Source: Iamia sp. SCSIO 61187 (GTDB lineage Bacteria; Actinomycetota; Acidimicrobiia; Acidimicrobiales; Iamiaceae). From it: 64,000 nucleotides of DNA. The position numbers and the translations under genes were made by a program. Location: assembly GCF_019443745.1 (NCBI RefSeq), contig NZ_CP050948.1, positions 186,001 through 250,000 of the forward strand, written 5' to 3'. Shown here in pieces: positions 9,834-17,770 of this stretch. Below the pieces are notes generated by a model. That model was not told where the DNA came from. It searched no databases and saw nothing but the letters and a program-made list of their open reading frames with translations. Positions within the stretch are counted from its first letter, which is position 1; every line of letters starts with the position of its first letter.

Positions 9834-9950
9834 ATGCTCCTCGCCCGCACCGTCGGCCTCGGGGAGCTCGTCATCCTGGTCGTGATCGTCGGCGCCGTGC
9901 TGATGGCCGCCCTCGTCGCCTTCCGGCGGCGCACCGACGGGGATGCCTGA
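9834..9950 (+). CDS. Small single-pass membrane protein (38 aa)
   Basis: A short ORF with one continuous hydrophobic segment (LVILVVIVGAVLMAALVAF) followed by a basic RRRTDGDA tail, which predicts a single-pass inner-membrane protein with a cytoplasmic C-terminus. Its stop overlaps the next ATG by 8 bp (ATGCCTGA), which suggests coupled translation and supports both small genes being real. No family recognised. Confidence 0.5.
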   Translation: MLLARTVGLGELVILVVIVGAVLMAALVAFRRRTDGDA

Positions 9951-10209
9951 GGCCGACGCCGGCCGAGCCCCGGCGCTGCTGCGGGCGTGGCGGTGGATCT
10001 GGGAGCCGTCGGAGCGGAGCCTCCACGTCGACGCCTGCCCGCGCTGCGGCGCGACGGTGGTGGTGGCGCCGGGCCGCCCCGAGCGGACCCTCGACCGGTT
10101 GAAGCTGCCCGAGCCCCCCGACCCGGGCCAGCTGCTCGCCGCCTGCCCCGAGCACGGGTGGGCGCCCTACAACGAGCGCAGCCGGCGCCTGCGGGGCTCC
10201 GAGGCCTGA
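9943..10209 (+). CDS. Hypothetical 88-aa protein with zinc-ribbon-like Cys/His residues
   Basis: A small protein with CPRC at about 33-36 and a later C-P-E-H (AACPEHGW), a spacing that could bind one zinc ion. The N-terminal half is Trp/Arg rich (LLRAWRWIWEPSER). It is coupled to the preceding membrane mini-protein by an 8-bp overlap and converges on the sigma-factor gene with no gap. Function unknown. Confidence 0.55.
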   Translation: MPEADAGRAPALLRAWRWIWEPSERSLHVDACPRCGATVVVAPGRPERTLDRLKLPEPPDPGQLLAACPEHGWAPYNERSRRLRGSEA

Positions 10210-11235
10210 TCAGGCGGCGACGTCGGGGCGGGGGTCGTCGGGATGGTCGGGCAGGCCCAGCTGCGGGAACAGCCTGCGGTGGACGTCGACGAAGTAGGTG
10301 GCGTTGGCGACCTTGCCGTCGACGATCTCGAGGTGGTGCACGGCCCAGGGCTCGTGGCGCCCGCCGGGGCCGCTCGGCCGGTACTGGGCGAACCCCTTGG
10401 TGCCGTTGATGTCGACGGGGATCAGCCGGGACCCCTCGCACTCGGCGCCCGGCCCCCGGTTCCACCGGATCCACTCCTCGGCCCCCTGGAGCCACAGCGG
10501 CCACGGCGGCATGGAGTGGGTGGCGTCGTCGTGGAGCAGGGTGACCAGCCGGTCGAGGTCGAAGTCCTCGAAGGCCTCGACGTACTGGGCCAGCAGGACG
10601 CGGTCGCCGTCGTCGTCCACGGCCACGGGCGTGGCCCGGTCGTCGCGCTCGAGCGTGGCCCGGGCCCGCTGGAGGGCGCTGTTCACCCCGGCGACGGTGG
10701 TGTCGAGCAAGGCGGCCACGTCGGCGGCCGGCCAGCGCAGGACCTCCCGGAGGATGAGGACGGCGCGCTGCTTGGGCGGGAGCTCCTGGAGGGCGGCGAC
10801 GAACGCCAGGCGGATGGCCTCGGACTGGACGGCCCGCTCGGCCGGGTCCAGGTCGGCCGGGACGGCGCTCCCGGTGGCGATGGGCTCGAGCCACGTCTCC
10901 CCGGCGAGCGGGGCGCCGAGGGTGACGTCGGCGGTCGAGACCGGGCCCAGGTCCATGGGCAGGGCCCGGCGCTGCGTGCCCCGCAGCATGTCGAGGCAGA
11001 CGTTGTGGGTGATCCGGTACAGCCAGGTGCGGAGCGACGAGCGGCCGTCGAAGCGGTCGAGCGCCCGCCAGGCCCGCACCATGGCGTTCTGGACGGCGTC
11101 CTCGGCGTCGAACGAGGACCCCAGCATGCGGTAGCAGTAGCCGGTGAGCTCGCGGCGGTAGCCGTCGAGCTGGGCCTCCAGGTCGGCCCGGCGGGCCTCG
11201 GCCGCGGTGGGGCCGGGGGGCTCGGTGGTGGTCAT
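10210..11235 (-). CDS. ECF sigma factor with SnoaL-like C-terminal domain
   Basis: A 341-residue extracytoplasmic-function sigma factor of the SigG/SigJ kind. Region 2 is visible (YRRELTGYCYRMLGS, DAEDAVQNAMVRAWR, FDGRSSLRTWLYRITHN), followed by region 4 (LPPKQRAVLILREVLRW, VAALLDTTVAGVNSALQRAR). About 120 C-terminal residues form a SnoaL/NTF2-like domain, which in this group usually replaces an anti-sigma factor as the activity control. The ATG at 11235 follows GAGGACGGAGC; longer in-frame versions extend into intergenic sequence. No anti-sigma gene is adjacent. Confidence 0.88.
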   Translation of the reverse strand: MTTTEPPGPTAAEARRADLEAQLDGYRRELTGYCYRMLGSSFDAEDAVQNAMVRAWRALDRFDGRSSLRTWLYRITHNVCLDMLRGTQRRALPMDLGPVSTADVTLGAPLAGETWLEPIATGSAVPADLDPAERAVQSEAIRLAFVAALQELPPKQRAVLILREVLRWPAADVAALLDTTVAGVNSALQRARATLERDDRATPVAVDDDGDRVLLAQYVEAFEDFDLDRLVTLLHDDATHSMPPWPLWLQGAEEWIRWNRGPGAECEGSRLIPVDINGTKGFAQYRPSGPGGRHEPWAVHHLEIVDGKVANATYFVDVHRRLFPQLGLPDHPDDPRPDVAA

Positions 11236-11580
11236 CGGGCTCCGTCCTCGTCGGCGCGGAGCGGGGTCGACCGGACGCCCATCGGGCCGATGGTACCGCC
11301 CGTGCGCGGATGCGTCCCGGGCCTTTCGGGGCCGGCGGCCGGGGGTGGTCGGGCGTCGCTCGGGGCCGGTCGGGGTCTCGGCGCGGGGGAGGGTCGTCAC
11401 GTCGTCGTGGGTCGCGGTCACGTCCCCGAGGCGCCAGATCCGATCTGGCACCCGCGAGGCGACCGTCGGAGCGCCCCCGCCACCCGGTCGACAGCCCCGG
11501 TGACGTGGGGCCGGGCCCCGTCGGGCCCGACGGCGGCCAGGGCGTTGCCCCCGGCGCCCGGGGTTGCCAGGCTCGACGGC
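11236..11580. promoter_or_regulatory. Divergent intergenic region with a perfect 8-bp palindrome
   Basis: 345 bp between the divergent sigma factor and PPOX genes. The only clear structure is GCCAGATC-C-GATCTGGC at 11433-11449, a perfect inverted repeat that could be an operator. I see no convincing gene here. Confidence 0.35.
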
Positions 11581-12042
11581 ATGCCCCGCATCGCCACCAC
11601 CACCGACGTCGATCGCGACGGACTGCTCGAGTTCGTCCGGCCCCGGCACCGCATGGTGCTGGTGACCGAGCGGTCCGACGGTCGACCCCAGCTGTCTCCG
11701 GTCGCCGGCGGCGTCGACGACGAGGGCCGCATCGTCATCTCGACCTACCCGCAGCGGGCCAAGGCCGCGAACCTCCGGGCCCGGTCGGCGGCGAGCGTGC
11801 TCGTCTTGTCCGACGACTGGAACGACGCCTGGGTCCAGGTCGACGGCCCCGCCGAGGTCATCGACCTGCCCGACGCCCTCGAGCCCCTGGTCGACTACTA
11901 CCGGTCGATCTCGGGCGAGCACCCGGACTGGGACGAGTACCGCGAGGCCATGCGCCGCCAGGGCAAGTCCCTCATCCGGCTCACGCCCGAGCGTTGGGGC
12001 CCCATCGCCACCGGCGGCTTCCCCGCCCACCTCGCGGACTGA
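11581..12042 (+). CDS. PPOX-class F420-dependent oxidoreductase
   Basis: A 153-residue split beta-barrel protein of the pyridoxamine-5'-phosphate-oxidase-like superfamily, actinobacterial F420-binding branch. Typical elements are HRMVLVTERSDGRPQLSPV, the strand IVISTYPQRAKAANLRA, and DDWNDAWVQVDGPAEV. Such proteins reduce small substrates with F420H2; the substrate is unknown. The start follows a short gap after non-coding DNA, and ATG 11581 fits the family length. Confidence 0.85.
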   Translation: MPRIATTTDVDRDGLLEFVRPRHRMVLVTERSDGRPQLSPVAGGVDDEGRIVISTYPQRAKAANLRARSAASVLVLSDDWNDAWVQVDGPAEVIDLPDALEPLVDYYRSISGEHPDWDEYREAMRRQGKSLIRLTPERWGPIATGGFPAHLAD

Positions 12043-12189
12043 CCGCGCCCACACCCCCCGCGACCTGCGACCAACGTGCGACATCTGGCCGGCACGACCC
12101 TCGCGGGCGGTCGCATGGTCGGTGGGGTCGCCGGTCGAGGGCCGCGAACTCGTGCCGCGACCGCCACCGCGGTCCGGCACGCTGCGGGC

Positions 12190-12543
12190 ATGGCCCCGCT
12201 CGTCGACAGCCTGCGCGCCGATCTGGTGGAGGCGCTGAAGGCGGGTGACTCCGTCCGGTCCTCGGCCCTGCGGCTCGGGCTGGCCGCGGTGGCCAACGCC
12301 GAGGCCGTCGACCCTTCCGGACCGACCACGGCCGCCGGGTTGGCGGGCGACGTGGCCCGCCGCGGCCTCAGCGACGCCGACGTGGTGGCCGTCCTCGCCG
12401 CCGAGCGCGACGACCTGCGCGACCAGGCCGCCGCCCTCCGGGCCCGCGGTCGGGCCGAGGCCGACGACCTCGACGCCCGGGCGGCCGTCCTCTCCGTCTA
12501 CCTGGTCACCGATGAGTCGGGGCGGTCGCGGGCGTCACACTGA
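12190..12543 (+). CDS. GatB/YqeY-like protein
   Basis: A 117-residue alpha-helical protein. The N-terminus (LVDSLRADLVEALKAGDSVRSSALRLGLAAVANAE) matches the YqeY family, which is related to the tail domain of GatB and may bind tRNA. The usual family length is about 150 residues, so this is short. I chose ATG 12190 because the domain begins there; the in-frame upstream extension to 12076 looks non-coding. The function of YqeY is not established. Confidence 0.7.
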   Translation: MAPLVDSLRADLVEALKAGDSVRSSALRLGLAAVANAEAVDPSGPTTAAGLAGDVARRGLSDADVVAVLAAERDDLRDQAAALRARGRAEADDLDARAAVLSVYLVTDESGRSRASH

Positions 12544-12566
12544 CGCCGTCCCGATCGAGGAGCACC

Positions 12567-13118
12567 ATGAGCACGCCGTCCGACCGGTTCCGCCGCGTCG
12601 CCGCCGACTTCACCCGGGTGGTCGGCGCCGTCCCCGACGACGCCTGGGACGCCCCCGCCCCGCCCGAGGGCTGGCGGGCCCGCGACGTCGTCGGCCACCT
12701 GGCCGAGTGGTTCTCGGGCCTGTTCTTCGCCACGTGGGGCGACCCGGCCCCGCCGCTGCCGTCGGTGGAGGACGACCCGGCCGGCACGTGGGCCGCCCTG
12801 CGCGACGCGGTCCAGGCCGTGCTCGACGATCCCGACCGGGCCGACGTCGTCCGGGAGATCCCGCCCGGTCCCATGACCCGCGCCGAGGCCATCGACCGCC
12901 TGGGGTCCTCGGACATCGTGATGCACCAGTGGGACCTGGCCCGGGCCACCGGCGGCGACGAGCGCCTCGATCCCGCCGAGGTCCACGCCCTCCTCGCCGA
13001 GATGGAGCCGCTCGACGAGGTCCTCCGATCCAGCGGCCACTACGGCCCCCGGGTCGAGGTCGCCGCCGACGCCGACGAGCAGACCCGCCTCATCGCCTTC
13101 ATCGGTCGCCAGCCCTGA
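12567..13118 (+). CDS. TIGR03086/mycothiol-dependent maleylpyruvate isomerase-like protein
   Basis: A 183-residue DinB-like four-helix protein. WRARDVVGHLAEWFSG holds the metal-site His of the family, and a second His lies in DIVMHQWDLARATG. Relatives are actinobacterial enzymes that may use mycothiol. The actual reaction is unknown. GAGGAGCACC lies directly before the ATG as a ribosome-binding site. It converges on the XRE regulator gene. Confidence 0.8.
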   Translation: MSTPSDRFRRVAADFTRVVGAVPDDAWDAPAPPEGWRARDVVGHLAEWFSGLFFATWGDPAPPLPSVEDDPAGTWAALRDAVQAVLDDPDRADVVREIPPGPMTRAEAIDRLGSSDIVMHQWDLARATGGDERLDPAEVHALLAEMEPLDEVLRSSGHYGPRVEVAADADEQTRLIAFIGRQP

Positions 13119-13232
13119 GGGCGACGAGTCGGCGCCCCCGCGAGCGGGGCGCTCTGCCCGCGGGCTTCTCGCGTCACCGACGGGAGACGGCCTCTCGTCA
13201 GTGGAACAGGAGGGGGCGACCGGGCGACGACC

Positions 13233-14090
13233 TCAGGCCGGGCCGACGGCGCGCAGGCGGCCCGGCGCCCGTCCGGCCAGGCGGTCGAGCCCGGTGGCGG
13301 TGGCCTCGTCGGCCGGCAGGTAGGTGACGAGGCGCTGGCGGTCCGGGTCGGGCAGGGCGAGGACCTCGAACGCCAGGCGGAGCACGCCGACGTCGGGGTG
13401 GGCCACGGCGTGGACGCCGGTGCGGCGGGGGGTCAGGGCGGCGTGGTCGTAGTGCTCGGTGAACGCCGGCCCGGCGACGGCGCCGATCTCGGTGGCGAGG
13501 GTCCCGGCCTCGTCCTCGGGCTGGTACTGCTCGGTGTGGAGGGCGGCGGCCATGTCGGCGGCGACGTCGTCCCAGTCCGGGTACACGGTGGGGGCCCGAT
13601 CGTCGGTGAAGGTGTGGCGCACGAGGTTGGGCCGGTCGCCGTCGAGGATGCCCAGCGGCCGGGCGAGGCGGTCGTAGCCGTCGGTCCAGGCGAGCAGGTC
13701 GGAGAGGTGGTTGAGGACCACGGCGGGCGCCGGCTCCAGCTGGTCGAGCAGGGCGCGCACCGCGGGCCGGACCCGTCGGGCGGCCGGGACCTGCTCGGGG
13801 CACAGCTCCACCGAGCTGCGGATGGCGGCGAGCATGCGCAGGTGGCCGAGCTCGTCCTCGCCCAGCCGCAGGGCCTCGGCCAGGGCGGCGAGGACCTGGG
13901 CCGAAGGGTTGGTGTCGCGGCCCTGCTCGATGCGGATCAGGTAGTCGACGCTCACCCCGGCCAGGGTCGCCAGCTCGGCCCGGCGGAGGCCGGGGGTGCG
14001 ACGCCGGGCACCCGACGGCAGCCCGACCGACTCCGGGGTCGTCGCCTCCCGCCGGCTCCGCAGGAACGCTCCGAGCTCGCCCTCGACCAT
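13233..14090 (-). CDS. XRE-family regulator with MmyB-like ligand domain
   Basis: A 285-residue transcription factor. The N-terminal helix-turn-helix reads PGLRRAELATLAGVSVDYL followed by RIEQGRDTNPSAQVL, the signature of the MmyB group. Residues about 105-275 form the PAS-like MmyB ligand-binding domain (VVLNHLSDLLAWTDGYDRL; HPDVGVLRLAFEVL). Such genes often control a neighbouring gene; the divergent YceI gene starting at 14207 is the natural candidate target. Both promoters must share the 116 bp between the starts. Confidence 0.88.
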   Translation of the reverse strand: MVEGELGAFLRSRREATTPESVGLPSGARRRTPGLRRAELATLAGVSVDYLIRIEQGRDTNPSAQVLAALAEALRLGEDELGHLRMLAAIRSSVELCPEQVPAARRVRPAVRALLDQLEPAPAVVLNHLSDLLAWTDGYDRLARPLGILDGDRPNLVRHTFTDDRAPTVYPDWDDVAADMAAALHTEQYQPEDEAGTLATEIGAVAGPAFTEHYDHAALTPRRTGVHAVAHPDVGVLRLAFEVLALPDPDRQRLVTYLPADEATATGLDRLAGRAPGRLRAVGPA

Positions 14091-14206
14091 GGGGCCCAGT
14101 GTGCCGCCGTCGCGCCCCCGGTGGGTGGCCCTGTCAGGGCCAGGCTCGGGCCGGCCAGCCGTGACCCGGTCTCCCTGCCCCGCCGCCCTCGGCGGAGGGT
14201 GACGTC

Positions 14207-14767
14207 ATGACCGACACCGCTCCCACCACCACCCTCCCCCTCGCCCCCGGCACCTGGACGCTCGACGCCGCCCACACGTCGGTGGGCTTCACCATCAAGC
14301 GCCTCGGCCTGGCCAAGGTCCGGGGCATGTTCACCGACGTGCGCGCCGAGCTCGTCGTGGGCGACACGCTCGCGGCCACCAGCCTCACGGCGACGATCGA
14401 CCTGGCCTCGGTCGACACCGGCAACCCGGATCGCGACGCCCACCTCCGGTCGCCCGACCTGATCGACGTCGCCGTCCGCCCGACGATCGCCTACCGCTCG
14501 ACGGCGATCACCGGCGAGGGCGAGGACTGGACGGTCGAGGGCGAGCTCACGATCGGCGACGTGACCCGGCCCCACACCCTCGAGGTCTCCTTCGGGGGCG
14601 TCGCCCTGTTCCCGCCCGACGGCCGGCTGCACGCCGCCTTCGAGACGACCACCGAGGTGCGGCGCAAGGACTTCGGCCTCGGCTTCGGGGCCATGGGCGC
14701 GGCCCTCGGCGCCACGGTCAAGGTCGACATCGACATCGAGCTCGTCGGCCCCGAGGCCGCGACCTAG
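14207..14767 (+). CDS. YceI-family lipocalin-like protein
   Basis: A 186-residue YceI protein, a lipocalin-like beta barrel that binds isoprenoid-type lipids. Motifs include GTWTLDAAHTSVGFTIKRLG at the start, LTATIDLASVDTGNPDRDAH, and DVTRPHTLEVSFGG. There is no signal peptide, so this is the cytoplasmic form common in actinobacteria. It starts 116 bp from the divergent XRE/MmyB regulator. Inverted repeats at 14768-14825 lie right behind its stop. Confidence 0.92.
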   Translation: MTDTAPTTTLPLAPGTWTLDAAHTSVGFTIKRLGLAKVRGMFTDVRAELVVGDTLAATSLTATIDLASVDTGNPDRDAHLRSPDLIDVAVRPTIAYRSTAITGEGEDWTVEGELTIGDVTRPHTLEVSFGGVALFPPDGRLHAAFETTTEVRRKDFGLGFGAMGAALGATVKVDIDIELVGPEAAT

Positions 14768-14825
14768 CACGGATGGTGCCAGGCACCATCCGTGTCCCAC
14801 GGAAGGTGCCTGGCACCATCCGTGG
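14768..14825. terminator. Two tandem GGTGCC-N-GGCACC hairpins between convergent genes
   Basis: The first hairpin is perfect: a 13-bp stem CACGGATGGTGCC, loop A at 14781, and its complement to 14794. The second, about 14798-14824, has the same design with one mismatch. They lie between the convergent YceI and DUF7064-like genes, which suits a bidirectional terminator, though no T tract is present. They share their core with the repeats at 9714-9775. Confidence 0.65.
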
Positions 14826-14833
14826 CGCGCTGC

Positions 14834-15871
14834 TCAGGTGATGTCGGGGCCGACGGCGCGACCGTCGACGACCTGGTCGAGGTACTCGCTCATGCCCATG
14901 CCGGTGCGCCCGTCGCAGGTGAACCGGGTCATGGCCTCGGTGATGCGGGTGACGAGGGTGGCGCCGTCGGGGGTGGCCCGCCGGTTGCGCAGCGGGATGA
15001 GCGACAGCACCTCGCCGGTGACCTCGTACTCGCGGTCGTCGGTGCGCACCCACGCCCGCATCGCCGTCTGGTGCTGGGCCTCGTCCCAGTCCGACTCGAG
15101 GCGGCACTCGCGGATCGGGACGTAGGCCCCGTCGGCCAGCACCACACCGCTCTGGCGGGGCGGCCGGTCGGGGTCGTCGCCGCCGATGAGCGAGATCATC
15201 ATGGCGAAGTCGGGCCCGAAGACCATGGGCAGCCACCGGTACCAGCGGAGGGCCTGCCAGTAGCGGGGACCCCACGACTTGTCCCGCAGGCCGAGCCCGT
15301 CGAGGGTCAGCTCCTCGTCGCCCACGGTGATGGTCCCGGTGACGGCGATGTGCTGCTCGTAGTGGGCCTTGGCGAAGCTGCGCTCGTCGTCGGCGGCCAC
15401 CACGTCGGTGCCGTCGGCCCGCACCGGCCGGCCGCCGTACATGGGCGACACGCCACGCACGTCGAGCGCCACTGTGCACGGCACCATCGGGTTGTCGCGG
15501 AAGGCCTGGCGGGGGTCGGCCATCTGGAGGGGGTCGTCGAGGAGGCAGACCTTGCCCTCGTAGGTGACCCGCAGCTGCTCGAACGGCGTGACCACCTCGA
15601 TGTGGAGGCCGCCGGCGCGCATCTCGTCGTTGCTGGTGATCTCGGGACGGGCGTAGGCGAAGCCGACCCGCCCGCCGGGCAGGTACACGCACACGGTCAC
15701 CTCGGCGTAGCCCTCGTTGACCCGGTTGCCGATGCGGAACCAGGCCCCCACCTCGCGCTCGAGGTCGAAGGCGTTGAGGTACATCGACTCGTTGTAGTTG
15801 GAGGCGGCGTCGGGCTCGTGGGGGTACTCGTCCTGGGGCTCGAGCACCATCTGGACCTGGGCATCGGTCAT
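14834..15871 (-). CDS. Uncharacterised DUF7064/DUF7065-like protein
   Basis: A 345-residue beta-rich protein without signal peptide or membrane segments. It resembles the two-domain DUF7064/7065 family distantly related to the lipocalin-like hydratase CrtC; this assignment is from memory of motifs such as GLGLRDKSWGPRYW and ESMYLNAFDLE. In mycobacteria and relatives such genes accompany lipid or steroid metabolism. A TACGGT element ends 6 bp before the ATG, so the transcript may be leaderless, and a TetR-type operator lies 38 bp upstream. Confidence 0.6.
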   Translation of the reverse strand: MTDAQVQMVLEPQDEYPHEPDAASNYNESMYLNAFDLEREVGAWFRIGNRVNEGYAEVTVCVYLPGGRVGFAYARPEITSNDEMRAGGLHIEVVTPFEQLRVTYEGKVCLLDDPLQMADPRQAFRDNPMVPCTVALDVRGVSPMYGGRPVRADGTDVVAADDERSFAKAHYEQHIAVTGTITVGDEELTLDGLGLRDKSWGPRYWQALRWYRWLPMVFGPDFAMMISLIGGDDPDRPPRQSGVVLADGAYVPIRECRLESDWDEAQHQTAMRAWVRTDDREYEVTGEVLSLIPLRNRRATPDGATLVTRITEAMTRFTCDGRTGMGMSEYLDQVVDGRAVGPDIT

Positions 15872-15908
15872 GGCCGGACCGTACCGACCCGGGGGCCCCG
15901 CCGCGGCC

Positions 15909-15930
15909 CTTGACTGACCAGTCGGTCAAG
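15909..15930. promoter_or_regulatory. Probable TetR-family operator
   Basis: A 22-bp imperfect palindrome, CTTGACTGACC AGTCGGTCAAG, matching the TTGACYGACYRGTCRGTCAA type seen for TetR repressors of lipid or xenobiotic genes. It lies between the divergent DUF7064-like gene and the binding-protein gene, so it may control both. No TetR gene is adjacent; the regulator is unidentified. Confidence 0.6.
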
Positions 15931-16001
15931 CCCCGCGTGTCGTGCGTCACGCGGCTACGGGTGCGCGCTCGTTGCCGGATGGACGTTCCGAGGAGCGAGA
16001 C

Positions 16002-17678
16002 ATGACAGTGCGCAGGCGCAGGACCCGATGGGTCGCCGTCGTGGTGGTGGCGGCGCTGATCGCCGGCTGCGGCGGGGGCAAGGACGGCGGGGGTGGCGAC
16101 GAGGCCGAGGCCCCGTCGAGCGACGAGATCGTCCGGGGCGGGACGGTCCGCTACGGGATCGAGGCCGAGACGGCCGACGGGTGGTGCATGCAGGAGGCGC
16201 AGCTGGCGATCTCGGGCATCCTCGTGGCCCGGGCGATCTACGACACCCTGACCGCCCCGAACAACGAGGGCGAGTACGTGCCGTACCTGGCCGAGGCGGT
16301 CGAGCCCAACGACGACTACACCGAGTGGACCATCACGGTCCGCGAGGGCGTGACGTTCCACGACGGGTCCGAGCTGACCGCCGAGGTGGTCAAGAACAAC
16401 CTCGACGCCTACCGCGGCGCGGAGGGCGGCCACTCGCGCTCGCCGCTGCTGTTCTTGTTCGTGCTCGACAACATCGAGAGCGTGGAGGTCACCGGCGAGC
16501 GCGACGTCACCGTCACCACCAAGGTCCCGTGGGTCGGGTTCCCGGCATTCCTGTACTCCTCGGGACGTCTCGGCATCACGGCCCAGGCCCAGCTCGACAA
16601 CACCGAGTCGTGCCAGACCGACCTCATCGGCACCGGCCCGTTCATGCTCGAGTCCCCGTCGGACTGGGTCGAGGGCCGTGAGTTCCGGGCCGTCAAGAAC
16701 CCCGACTACTGGCAAGAGGCGCCCGACGGCGAGCCCTACCCGTACCTCGACGAGCTGATCTTCGAGCCCATCCTGGAGTCCGAGCAGCGGCTCAACGCCC
16801 TGGAGTCCGACGACATCCAGATGGCCCACTTCTCGGCCTCCGACGACATCATCGCCCTCCGGGACCTCACCGAGGCCGGGACCCTGCGGGGCTACGAGTC
16901 GACGGTGAACGGCGAGGTGACCTTCATCCAGATGAACCAGTCCCGGCCGCCGTTCGACGACGTGCGCATCCGCCGGGCCATCGCCCTCACCATCGACTTC
17001 GGCGCCTACAACGACACGATCGGTCGCGGCATCCTCGAGCCCGCCAACGGCGTGTTCGCCCCGGGCTCGGCCGGCTACGTCGAGGACACCGGCTACCCGA
17101 CCGAGGCGAACCTCGACGAGGCCCGCAGCCTCATCGCCGAGTACGAGGCGGAGAAGGGGCCGGTGCGCACGCTCGGCTACCTCACCGGCCCGCAGCCGCT
17201 GACCCAGGAGCAGGCCATCTACATCCAGCAGACGCTGGAGGAGGTCGGCCTGACGCTTGAGATCGAGACGGGCCAGCAGTCGGCCGTGATCGACCGGGCC
17301 ATCAGCGGCGACTACGACATGCAGGCGTTCCGCAACTACCCCGGCGGCGACCCCGACTCCCTGTACGTCTGGTTCAAGAGCGCCTCGCCGGTGAACTTCG
17401 CCCGCATCAACGACCCCGAGATCGACCGGCTCCTCGACGCCGGCCGCTCCGAGCCCGACCTCGAGGCCCGCGAGCAGATCTACCAGGACCTCAACCGGCG
17501 CATGGCCGAGCAGGTGCACTACGCCTTCTTGAACCTCACCACCTGGTTCGTCGCCTCCAACCCCGACGTCTACGGCTACGACCCCGAGACCACCCCGCCG
17601 CTGCCCGGTGACGGGGGCACCTTCGACGAGGGCCTGGCCGTGGGCCACCCGCTCCACGGTCTCTGGATCGACCAGTAG
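16002..17678 (+). CDS. ABC-transporter substrate-binding lipoprotein (SBP family 5), copy 1
   Basis: A 558-residue peptide/nickel-type (SBP_bac_5) binding protein. The N-terminus has an arginine-rich n-region, a hydrophobic core and the lipobox LIAGC, so Cys23 should be lipidated. Family features include the AVEPNDDYTEWTITVREGV segment, FHDGSELTAEVVKNNLDAY and DVRIRRAIALTIDF. A paralogue follows after 92 bp. No permease or ATPase gene lies near, so both are orphan binding proteins in this window. The ATG at 16002 is chosen because GAGGAGCGAG precedes it. Confidence 0.92.
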   Translation: MTVRRRRTRWVAVVVVAALIAGCGGGKDGGGGDEAEAPSSDEIVRGGTVRYGIEAETADGWCMQEAQLAISGILVARAIYDTLTAPNNEGEYVPYLAEAVEPNDDYTEWTITVREGVTFHDGSELTAEVVKNNLDAYRGAEGGHSRSPLLFLFVLDNIESVEVTGERDVTVTTKVPWVGFPAFLYSSGRLGITAQAQLDNTESCQTDLIGTGPFMLESPSDWVEGREFRAVKNPDYWQEAPDGEPYPYLDELIFEPILESEQRLNALESDDIQMAHFSASDDIIALRDLTEAGTLRGYESTVNGEVTFIQMNQSRPPFDDVRIRRAIALTIDFGAYNDTIGRGILEPANGVFAPGSAGYVEDTGYPTEANLDEARSLIAEYEAEKGPVRTLGYLTGPQPLTQEQAIYIQQTLEEVGLTLEIETGQQSAVIDRAISGDYDMQAFRNYPGGDPDSLYVWFKSASPVNFARINDPEIDRLLDAGRSEPDLEAREQIYQDLNRRMAEQVHYAFLNLTTWFVASNPDVYGYDPETTPPLPGDGGTFDEGLAVGHPLHGLWIDQ

Positions 17679-17770
17679 GGCGCGGCCGCCTCCGAGGTGG
17701 TCAGGGCCCACCTCGGAGGCGGCTACGGTCCGCGGCGCCGGACGGGGGAGCGTCGTCGAGGAGCGAGTGC

